NCBI GenBank assembly: GCA_903813345.2
Contig: CAIIXF020000004.1
Location: 1,280,513 to 1,344,512 of the forward strand
Length of the DNA: 64,000 nt
Direction of reading: 5' to 3'
DNA from: Owenia fusiformis
Lineage: Eukaryota > Annelida > Polychaeta > Sabellida > Oweniidae
Below, in pieces: positions 25,401 through 37,400 of the stretch. The translations under genes were made by a program, and so were the position numbers. Below the pieces are notes generated by a model. That model did not search any database and was not told the origin of the DNA. It was given only the letters and a program-made list of their open reading frames with translations. The number at the start of each line of letters is the position of its first letter. Position 1 is the first letter of the stretch.

Positions 25401-28400
25401 TAAATTCTCTGCACTCTGTTTCTCCTAATGCTCTTTGCATAGTAATACGAGGCACCTCATAAACGCCATACTCTAATCATTTTTTATACACATCTCATTA
25501 AGACAGTTCTTCTACTAACCACACAGTAAAGGAATGCATCCTTGATATGAGCCGGATCTATAGTGGGATGACATTTGACCTGTTCACCCATGATGTCATC
25601 AACAAAAACTCTGATGTAATAAAGCATGAGCTAGCTTCTTTAATCATTAGTTCTTGCTTGATGTTACTTTAGGCCATGGTATGCTGAGGCTGTCGTCCCT
25701 GCATCTAAAGATGTTATTATTGTCATTGACAAATCTGGCTCTATGGGTACAACCTTAATGGATACTGCCAAGAGAGCTGCTAACACTGTACTGGAGACAA
25801 TGAATCCTAATGACAGGGTAGGTTACAGTTTGACAGGTCCCAAAACCCCAAAATCATGTTTCTCATAAAGCATATTGGCTACAGTTGACAGGTCCCTCAA
25901 ATTATGTCTCTCTTAAAGCATATTGGCTACAGTTGACAGGTCCCTCAAATCATGTGTCTCATAAAGCATATTGGCTACAGTTGACAGGTCCCTCAATCAT
26001 GTCTCTCATAAAGCATATTGGCTACAGTTGACAGGTCCCTCAAATTATGTCTCTCTTAAAGCATATTGGCTACAGTTGACAGGTCCCTCAAATCATGTCT
26101 CTCATAAAGCATATTGGCTACAGTTGAGAGCTCCCTCAAATCATGTGTCTCATAAAGCATATTGGCTACAGTTGACGGGTCCCTCGAATTATGTCTCTCT
26201 TAAAGCATATTGGCTACAGTTGACAGGTCCCTCAAATTATGTCTATCATAAAGCATATTGGCTACAGTTGACAGGTCCCTCAAATCATGTGTCTCATAAA
26301 GCATATTGGCTACAGTTGACAGGTCCCTCAAATCATGTCTCAAAGCATATTGGCTACAGTTGACAGGTCCCTCAAATTATGTCTCTCTTAAAGCATATTG
26401 GCTACAGTTGACAGGTCCCTCAAATCATGTCTCTCATAAAGCATATTGGCTACAGTTGACAGGTCCCTCAAATCATGTGTCTCATAAAGCATATTGGCTA
26501 CAGTTGACAGGTCCCTCAAATCATGTCTCAAAGCATATTGGCTACAGTTGACAGGTCCCTCAAATTATGTCTATCATAAAGCATATTGGCTACAGTTGAC
26601 AGGTCCCTCAAATTATGTCTATCATAAAGCATATTGGCTACAGTTGACAGGTCCCTCAAATCATGTGTCTCATAAAGCATATTGGCTACAGTTGACAGGT
26701 CCCTCAAATCATGTCTCAAAGCATATTGGCTACAGTTGACAGGTCCCTCAAATTATGTCTATCATAAATCATATTGGCTACAGTTAACAGGTTCCTCAAA
26801 TCATGTGTCTCATAAAGCATATTGGCTACAGTTGACAGGTCCCTCAAATCATTTCTCTCATAAAGCATATTGGCTACAGTTGACAGGTCCCTTAAATAAT
26901 GTCTCTCATAAAGCATATTGGCTACAGTTGACAGGTCCCTCAAATAATGTCTCTCATAAAACATATTGCAGCTATACAATTGACAGATCCCCAAAGTCAC
27001 AATAGTTAACAGTTTGACTGGTTCCCAAAATCACACGTTTCCTAAAAGCATATGAGATACAGTTGACAGGTCCCCAAAATCACAAGGAATATTTCCAAGA
27101 GGGAAGGTTACAGTTATTATCATGTGTCCCCTAATCCATGTGGTTGACAGGTCTCCTAAAATCACAACGAATCCTGATAATGGGGGATTTTAAAATTCAA
27201 GGGTTCCAAAAACATAAACCTTAGAATAATAAGATTGACTGGTCCCTTGTATCATGGGTCAACATGTCCCTTCAATTGTTTATAAAGTTTGACAAATATG
27301 CATATGATAAGTTAGTCCCAATAATATAGCAATCAATGGGTTATATTTTGAATGTGTTGCAATTTGACAGGTCCCTGATTTCATAAATTACACAATAACA
27401 GATCCCCAATATAATGGGTTGCAATTTGACAGGTCCCTGATTTCCCAAATTTCATAATAACAGATCCCCAATATATTGGGTTAAAAATTGACAGGTCCCT
27501 GAAGATTTCAGTATTGATTACTCATAATTGGCAAATGACCTCCTTCTCAAATCTTTTTTTCTGTTTTTTTTCCAATATTCATGATTTTGACCATAAATCA
27601 AAGAATTTCCAATATATTAAAGTTTTAGAATAGAGTCCATGCAGTTTATATATTCCTTCATTTATTCAATATTATATATTCATGTATTCATTCACAGACC
27701 TGTCAAATTGTAGTCTATTTTGTTGTAGCAGCTAAATGTCTCTCTCTGTCTTGTTGAAAGGTCTTGTGTTATAGTCTAACATAAATTATAAAGGTTGTAT
27801 CCATAATCAGGCTTGCATATTCCATTCATATGGCCCAATGGGATCTAAAATCAACAAATATCCATGATATTCATTTATTTTGCAAATTGCCACAATTCAA
27901 ATTAGTCTTTCTGGTACAATTACAATGAATACTACAGTTACACTTAAAGGGTTCCGATTAGCATCCCGTATAAAAACAATATGGCGGCTCCAGGCAAATC
28001 AACTGGATCAGTCCACTTTTAAGAAATAAGGGGAGTTCTGTAAAATCCAGTTTATTGAAATTGTCTTTGAGATAAAGTAATCCGTTTATAATGATTTTGA
28101 AAACGTTATCCAAAGAGTGATTGCGTTCAAAGAATACATGTACAACAGCCAATATAAATCCTTGTATTAGAAACCGCTTTGTCTTGCTTTGTTTCATTTG
28201 TAGGATATTCCATATGCAAAGCTGTGTGCTATTACGTTATGGGGAAATTTAGATGCCAATTTTTCCTTATTGTACACAAATAAAAGATCCTGAAACTTCA
28301 CCCATAAATGTGGAATTGATTTGTCAAAATAGAAATCACCCTTTTATAAATGTGTGACGATCTATAATATACTTATGCTATATAACAGTTAGAGGTGTTG

Positions 28401-31400
28401 ACACAACGACCTCAAACCTGTGAACCCTTGAGTATTATTCCGGGATCGGGCCTTTTATACTAAACGGTGAGCAACACCAGAAACGAGCGTTCGATTTGCT
28501 AAACGATATGCGTCACCCTTTAATGTTCCAAAAGCATACTATCATTATTTTCCAAACATGCAAAGACATTATTTGATGCAATCTTAGCATTTTATCAACC
28601 TTAAATAGTTCTTCTGATAAAACTTAATAGTTAAATATTCAAAAGAATCATCAATAAATGTGCAAACAAATTAATGCATTTTAACACATTTTTAATTTTC
28701 ATCAAATTCAATTGGTATGCACGGGCGTACTCTGCTTAACAGGCACTACGCCCATGAAAGCAAAGAATGATGATTTACTGAAGTCAAAGGCAAATTAGCT
28801 GTTTGAATTTTGTTATATTGGGAACAGGGAGAGTGTCAAACTATGATTAAGAATTGAACTTTGTTCACAACTTTTTATGTTTTGACAGCATCCCTCAATC
28901 CATGTTTTGGGTCTCATAGGTCAATAAGGAAATATGCAAACAAAGAGTGATGCTTCCCTTTAACTTAATTTTAACATTTTTATGTAACCACCACAACTTG
29001 TGACAGTGTCTGACTTTCGATGTCTGTAACAAATGGCTGGTGGTGACATATTGCATGTTCAATGCCTTGTTTATCTTTATATTTATTAATCTCTAATGCG
29101 TACACATTTTAGTTAATTTGTTTCTTTGGCATAACACTATTTTAGAACATTGATTTAAAATTGAATAAATTAAAAATATGAAGAAAGGTTTCAAAATAAT
29201 CTGATATAAATCTTTTTTTAAATTACTGTTTGAGACTTGATACAGGATATTGTGAGATCTAACGTATGTACATGTAGTATACTAATTATCCAAATGCTTA
29301 TGATAAATAAAGATCGATTTTCCAGTATACGTTTTGTATTTCTAATCAGTTGGGTGTAATTCTGAATATTAAATGTAGTACATGTATTCCAGTTTATGTA
29401 ATATTCCACTTTATGTTTTTGTAATTACAACAATTGTTTCCAGGTGGGAGTTGTTGCTTTTTCCTCAGAAGCCACCATCTTAGATGGGAACCTCGAGAGC
29501 AAATTTTGCTTCGGCAGTCAACTGGCTCTTGCGACACCTCAGAATATAGCCATTATAACAAGAGATGTTAATGAGATAGTCGCTGATGGTGGAACATCCT
29601 ATGTTCAAGCATTAGACAAAGCGTTCTCACTGTTGCATAAGATTGACAGGGAAACAAAAGGGAATTCAACAAAAAGAGGTTTGTGTATTGCATTGGATTA
29701 TCGAGCCAACATTATGCCTTTAATTAAATTAACACATTTTTAGTTAGAATTTCAAACACATTCCTAATTTAATGTGTTTTTACAACAGCAAAAAAAATTC
29801 AAATCATAATTGTTAAAAATGTTCAAAAATTTTAGACTTATTCAAATTTAATGTGTTTTTACAAAAAATCATTCTTAATAGTATACTTATAAAATTTCTA
29901 ATGCATTTCAACTTAAATTGTATACAGTTACTCCGGGCCTCTTAAATAAGTAAAAATACAATAAATATGATAACTTTCCAGATAAAGTAATCCTATTTCT
30001 CACTGATGGAGTTCCCACTGAAGGGACTGATGCTAATGGACGAAGAATTATTCTCAATAAGATCAGAGATGAAAATGCCAAGATCAGGAATGAAGTGGTC
30101 ATCATGACCTATGGTATTGGAGGAGGTAGGATATCAAATTTATCCTATGGAATATATAGAGGTTATACCAAGGGGGAATTATATGTTTATCTTCAAGGCA
30201 GATATTGTATTGTCGCAGCTTGGGTGACTTTTTTATTTATGTTTTGACCACTATGATCAAAATAAGAAAAATCAAATAAAAAAATTAAAAATGATAATTT
30301 AATTCAAATGAAGAAATAGAAATGAAATGAAAGGATAGGGTAGGCATCAATATGGTGACCTGAATTCAACAATGTTTTTCTCTTGAGCCAATTATTGAAA
30401 ACATTCTGTAAAAAACATGATCCTTTATGTAATGTTGACTGATTGACAACAATTTAATGCGGAAATTATTTCTATATTTATTATATAACTGTTTTTTTGA
30501 ATTTTTTTGTTTTTAGTGCAATTGTTTTTTGTTCCTTTCTACCAAACCCGATCCTTGTTGGAACAAAATAGCATATACAGCATTTTCTTAGACCTCTTAA
30601 TATTTTAGTTATACAAAGGAAATTTTGGTTGATATAACAAAATGTATGCAAAAAATTAAAACAAAACCCCTAAAATGCAGGGTGTTCAAAAAAAAAAACG
30701 CAACCCAACGAAATCGCTATATCTTGAAAAATACAGGTTCAATTATGTTCATATTTTCAGAAAATAAAGAAAAGTCTGTGTATGTACAGGTCCTGTAAAT
30801 GGTTAGTTGTAAAACATGATGCCTTGGACACCTGCTCAAAAGACATTTGTACTAGGAAAATACAAAAAAACGCAGTCAGGGGTGACAGCAACCGCAAAAA
30901 AAATTCATATCTTCCTAACCATAGTGTTTTGGCTCTTAATTTTTTTCATCTTCATTCACTGTACGGTTAATCTGTAGAGTGAAATCAAAATCACTCCAGG
31001 GACTTTACAGTCATGGTTGAAATGCTTTCAAATCGCAGTCAAACGCCCTGGTTCAGTGAGACTTAAGAAGCCATTTTGACCATGACTGTAAAGTCCCTGG
31101 AGTGACTTTGGTGAAACTCCACTATTTCACCACACATTAATGAGGATAATTTGTGCCAAATCTGAAGTGCCAAAACACCATGGTTAGAAATTAATTTGGT
31201 TTTATTGCTGTGGCAGTCACCTTTGACTGCGTTTTCATATTTTCCTAGTACAACTGTCTTTTGAGCAAGTGTCCAAGATATCATGTTTTACAACTAACGA
31301 ACAACATGGGCTATACATACACAGTCTCTGCTTTCTTTCCTGAAAATAGGAACATAATTGGATTAGTATTTTCCAAGATATAGTGATTTCTTTGGGTTGC

Positions 31401-34400
31401 GTTTTTTTTACACCCTGTAGTTGAAAATTAAGATAGCCCTTTTATTTCATTAACAAGACACTTTTTTAAAATCAACCAAAGTTTCCTTTGTACAATTACA
31501 ATATTGAGAGACCTAAACACACAGTGTTTTTGTTGTTTTGTTCCAATGAGGTCCGGATAGATGTTTCATTTCATTCTGAACATAGTGATACCAAGAACAA
31601 AAGAAGTTTACTAAAACAATATAGAGAAAAGTACATATATATTTCAAATTATAATGTTACCATATAAAATATGACCATTAAATTGACGATCTGTAAAATT
31701 TTCAGAATGTTTTGATGACTAGTTTAAGAGAAATGTGTGTTCAAAAAGTTCACCATATCAATACCCGTATCCTTTATTACAGATATTATAGATTTGTAAT
31801 TGTGAATTTGACAAGCTCATTAATTTTAAAAATTGCATATATACATTAACTATATCTGCTTTCAAATTAAGCTGCTGAAAATGCTGGTGCTGAGGCAATA
31901 TTACAAGACATGGCAGAGCAGAAAAACTATGATTCAGCATATGGAGAAATTAGGGTATGAAGCATTTCAAACAACACATTCATTTATCATTTATCTATCA
32001 TGTGACTTTATGAAATCATCACATAACAATAACACATCATGTTATCAAACATTTTGACCTCAACTATGGGATAAGGGGGTGTATTCATTGATAAAAATAT
32101 CTGCATTTATTTTAAGTCACAAATATATCATTGTTTGTCTTTGCAATTGAGGGTTTCATTAAAGGATATTAAGTGAACAACAATGAGATTGTTGTTATTG
32201 CAGAAGGGACTTTCAAACTCAAACAACATTGAAATGTTTGTCTTTGCAGAAGGGGCTTTTCACTAAAGTATCAGATCCGGACACACTTCGTGGAAAGATG
32301 TCATCCTATTATGATTTCTTCAGTGATGTAGAGCACGATAATGCCATCATTACAGTGCCCTATGTAGATGCGTCTGGACTAGGTATGCGATGTTTACTGT
32401 TGCTATGGTGACATATTGTGGCTGACTTTTGTTTTGGGGGATTGCATTCAGCAATTGGTGTTTGGTTTCTGTAACTAAGTGTTTTGTTTTTTTTGTTTTG
32501 TTTTTGCAACCATTTGTTATTGCCTTGTATTGAGACAGACAGCAACTAATCAAATGTACAATTCTATAAAAACACTTTTGATATTCAACTTCATAATACT
32601 CATAAGCTAGATATTCAGCTTTTATTATATTTCTAAAAAGAGTGAAATCTTGATATGATGATGAGCCCATATTTTTTTATTTTAGTTTCCTAAGATAAAT
32701 CAATGAATGATGCCTTTTATTAGACTTATTTACAATTGCTTTAAATGAAACTGAATTAATGTTTATTTTGTCCGTTTAACTAACAGGCCTGGTGACATCA
32801 ATCTGTCTCCCTGTGTTCTACAATGCTAATCTTAAGGGCGTGGCTTGTGTTGATATCACAATGGAGGACCTCCTTGCAGACGTCATCTATTTTCGCACAG
32901 GTGAAAAATCGTACGCATTTATCATCGACAAAACTGGGCGTACAATGATGCATCCATTACTCCCAAAGCCATACTCGATTAGTGACGCACCGATTTTTGT
33001 CCCAATTGAAAGCTTAGAGAGAACGGCTGAGGAGAATGGTATTTTAACTTCAATGAAAAATGGGACAAAAGGATCTATGAAAATATCTAATACGATGGTA
33101 TTCCCCAGAGGGTCAACATCAATGGATGGAGTCTACACAGAGAGTGTGCAGTCAACTTACATGTGGCAGCCGGTATGTTGAACTTATTATGTCACCACCA
33201 GAAGTGACATATTGTTATAGTCTTTAACATTTTTGTTCATGGTGTTTGGCATTTGGTATTTCGTTATCTGTAACAAATGGCAGGTGGTATCAGATTGAGA
33301 TGATTCTTGAATGGTTGGGGGTATAAGACATTGTTTCCTTACATGTAAGTTCATAATTTGGGATATTTGGGATTTGTTTTCCTTGTGACTGGATGTAGTC
33401 CTAAATGTTTCATTTTCTTGCTCTGTTTCATAACACTTTTTACTTTTAGTATTTTCTCTTTGGCACTTATGCCAACATATTTATTTCTCTACTAGGTATC
33501 ATGGAGAACTCAAAACGTCAAAATCGTTTCATTCTAATTTAGTAAGCACCCACAACTTTAAAAGACCAGTGGTTCTATTTTCATGCATGAAAATCAAAAT
33601 GGAGTTTTTAATTCACCAATTGTGCTGTAATTCTAACATCCCCATGCTTCTTCATTTAGATTAATGAGACTGTGTGTATTGTGATTAAATTCAATCTCAT
33701 ATCACCAATTAGCTTAAATTCTTACATCACCCATGCTTTTCCATTTAGATTAATGGGACAGATTTCTCTGTGTGTATTGTGATGCCAGATGATGATGTCC
33801 AAAATGCCATGACAACGCAACCAAAGATATCCTCACAAGACTTTAAATACCATAGGATTGACAAGGTTCCTAGCTCATCCCTTTGTAAAAACATCAAAGC
33901 CCCTGCACTTAAAGGTAATTGCATCTTAATTTGGTGGGTTAAACCAAGTTGTTTTTCTGTTCATATTTTCAAACATTCAAAATAGACACATTTTTTCTGT
34001 GTATAAATTAAATTACAATAGGTTTATGAGACCATATATGAATTGTATTGCATACAGCAAAACATGACAAAAATGAATAGGTATATATCACGCTTGCCAA
34101 AACTTTCTCAGACCTTGTATCTTATATTTTACGTGTCCATAATTAATTTGGTTGTGTTTTTCAGGTTCACCAAGCATATTTTTTGCAGCCAAATCATTTA
34201 AGAAGCCGTTTGTCTACCTGGATGGAGTGGAGACACAAAATGAGATTGATCAAATTGTTGGATATATGACTGACATTACAAACAATATACCTGGTTTTAA
34301 GGTACTTCACAACCTGTCTTATTATTAGTTTTAATAACTGATATAACTGGTCATATACCTCGTCAACTCATTATTCATCCCCAAGTCAATCTATTCCCAA

Positions 34401-37400
34401 ATCAATTCATCCACAAGTCCACATGCCCTTATCCCTAATTCAATTCATCTCTTAGTCACCAATTTAACAAAATTGAAGTCAACTCATCCCTTAGTCAACT
34501 CAAAGATGTACCTGAATATAATTAATAAGTATGATATGACATTTATGTTTTATTCTTTTGCATTCAGGATGATATCAGAAATACAGTTTCTGCATTAGTT
34601 GAGACAAAGAACATTTGGACCCAGGATGTCCAGTCGATATGGCACTATGTTGGGACAGAAAACGGCATAATGAAACTTTTCCCAGGAGCCTTGAATAATA
34701 AAACTTATGACCCTACTGTGAGACCATGGTAAGTGTGATAGGGAAGTTATTGTTTTTGTGTTTTGAAAATTAATGAAAACGATTAAGAAATCCTCCTCAA
34801 TGGAATATGATAAAACTACAATCGAGATTAGCTACGGAATTTGTATTATTGTAAAAAAGAAATGCTTCTTGGAATTTGACAAATATCAGAATTACAATTC
34901 CGGATTTTCAGATTGAAAAAAAAGATCCATAATCTAATTTATTACACATCAACGTCCTATCAGGATGTTCACCAGTAATGTATAATTTTCATGTTTTATT
35001 TTCTAAACCTTTTCTTCTGTTTTTTGCATTTAGGTACAAAAGAGCAGTGAGTAATAGAGGCAAGATTACATTGAATGCACCGTATGACGATGCTCTTGGA
35101 CTGGGATATGTCATAACACTCAGTCATACACTTTAAACCTTTTCTTCTGTTTTCTGCATTTAGGTACAAAAGAGCAGTGAGTAATAGAGGCAAGATTACA
35201 TTGAATGCACCGTATGACGATGCTCTTGGACTGGGATATGTCATAACACTCAGTCATACACTTTAAACCTTTTCTTCTGTTTTCTGCATTTAGGTACAAA
35301 AGAGCAGTGAGTAATAGAGGCAAGATTACATTGAATGCACCGTATGACGATGCTCTTGGACTGGGATATGTCATAACACTCAGCCATACACTTTAAACCT
35401 TTTCTTCTGTTTTCTGCATTTAGGTACAAAAGAGCAGTGAGTAATAGAGGCAAGATTACATTGAATGCACCGTATGACGATGCTCTTGGACTGGGATATG
35501 TCATAACACTCAGTCATACACTTTAAACCTTTTCTTCTGTTTTCTGCATTTAGGTACAAAAGAGCAGTGAGTAATAGAGGCAAGATTACATTGAATGCAC
35601 CGTATGACGATGCTCTTGGACTGGGATATGTCATAACACTCAGTCATACACTTTAAACCTTTTCTTCTGTTTTCTGCATTTAGGTACAAAAGAGCAGTGA
35701 GTAATAGAGGCAAGATTACATTGAATGCACCATATGACGATGCTCTTGGACTGGGATATGTCATAACACTCAGTCATACACTTTAAACCTTTTCTTCTGT
35801 TTTTTGCATTTAGGTACAAAAGAGCAGTGAGTAATAGAGGCAAGATTACATTGAATGCACCGTATGACGATGCTCTTGGACTGGGATATGTCATAACACT
35901 CAGCCATACACTTTAAACCTTTTCTTCTGTTTTCTGCATTTAGGTACAAAAGAGCAGTGAGTAATAGAGGCAAGATTACATTGAATGCACCGTATGACGA
36001 TGCTCTTGGACTGGGATATGTCATAACACTCAGCCATACGCTCTATGATGGCAAGTAAGTCACTGAGATTGATTTTTCCGAATTTATTTGAAACATTTTA
36101 AATGTACTACATATATGTAATATCCATATTAGTTCAAGTAAAAATTCCATAGCATTGATCATTTCAGTAAATATAATAATAGCTCAGCAATCTCAGTCTT
36201 TTAAAAATGAACAAAATAAAATTTTCTGTATATATTACGCCATAAATCATAAAATCTCGGTCTTTTTATTCCTTTAATAAATACTGTAATTGTAATAGAA
36301 AATGTGTTTTGTGTAAATTTGTAAACAGATATTTTATCTTTTAGGTCGGGAGGAAATCATAATGAAAATGATCCAATATTTGGTGTGATGGGGTTTGATT
36401 TCAACTTTATGATATTCTACAATAAACTCACTGCTCTCTACCCCATATGTGCAGAGGATGACTATAGGTAAATTGCCGCTAATGTTTTTAAAATTGCCGC
36501 TAATGTTTTTGAAATTGCCGCTAATGTTTTTTATAAAATGTTGGCAATCAATTGCATGTCTATTATTGTTGACTAAAGGAATTTTATGTAATATATAGGT
36601 AAATTGATTTGGTAAATTGATCAGTGAAAATAAAGAATAATATTTAGAGGTTATGTCACTATGACGTGAAATATGCCTGAGTTCTCCCAATATAGGCCGA
36701 CCTTGGGAGGCTCTATATTTGGGCAAGAACGAAGGCATATTTCACGTCATAGTGACATAACTGATGTATTACATGCCTTTGTTCCCATGGTTACTTTGTA
36801 TTAATGACGTGACGTCATGATATTATCATGGTTATTAAAGAAATCTAATATCAAAACGAGGTAAACGGGCTATATCGGGGTAATCGGGCAATATCGGTGG
36901 ATATAGCTCGCTAACTTTCCCATTGACTTCCATACAAATGCTTCGCTAGGTATGTAATACATGTACATAGAAACTTCATTTGCCTCAGTACCCTTTGAGG
37001 TTTTGGCCTCATTTACTTACAACAGATGGCTTCACAGTTTTAGAGCCACTGTTTGGCACTGCATAGCTTTGACCAAAGATTAATGCTATTGACAAAAATT
37101 TAGTGTTGTAATTTTCTGACTTCATGTTCTAATTGTGCTACTAAAACCAATGAATTATTCGTATTTCAGAAAATTTACAGCCTTACTATTATGAATATTC
37201 CCTGAACAGCCTTACTATTATGAATATTCCCTGAACAGCCTTACTATTATGAATATTCCCTGAACAGCCTAACTATTATGAATATTCCCTGCTTGTTTTA
37301 ACACTAAAAACTTGGGATTTTGATCAGTACCAGCGAAAAAATATTGATGACTGAAAATATTTGATGTAATGTCTTGTTTTATATTTTAGCTGCTTTGTTA

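Noticed and set aside
25673-25817. Exon 5b as part of a second, tandemly duplicated gene
   Set aside because: No duplicated copies of exons 1-4 or 6 onward are present in the window; only this exon is doubled, with matching phases.
25835-26990. Long open frames encoding repeated AYWLQLTGPSNHV-type peptides
   Set aside because: The 48-bp period is divisible by three, so several frames on both strands stay open by chance. No start context, splice sites or non-repetitive coding flank.
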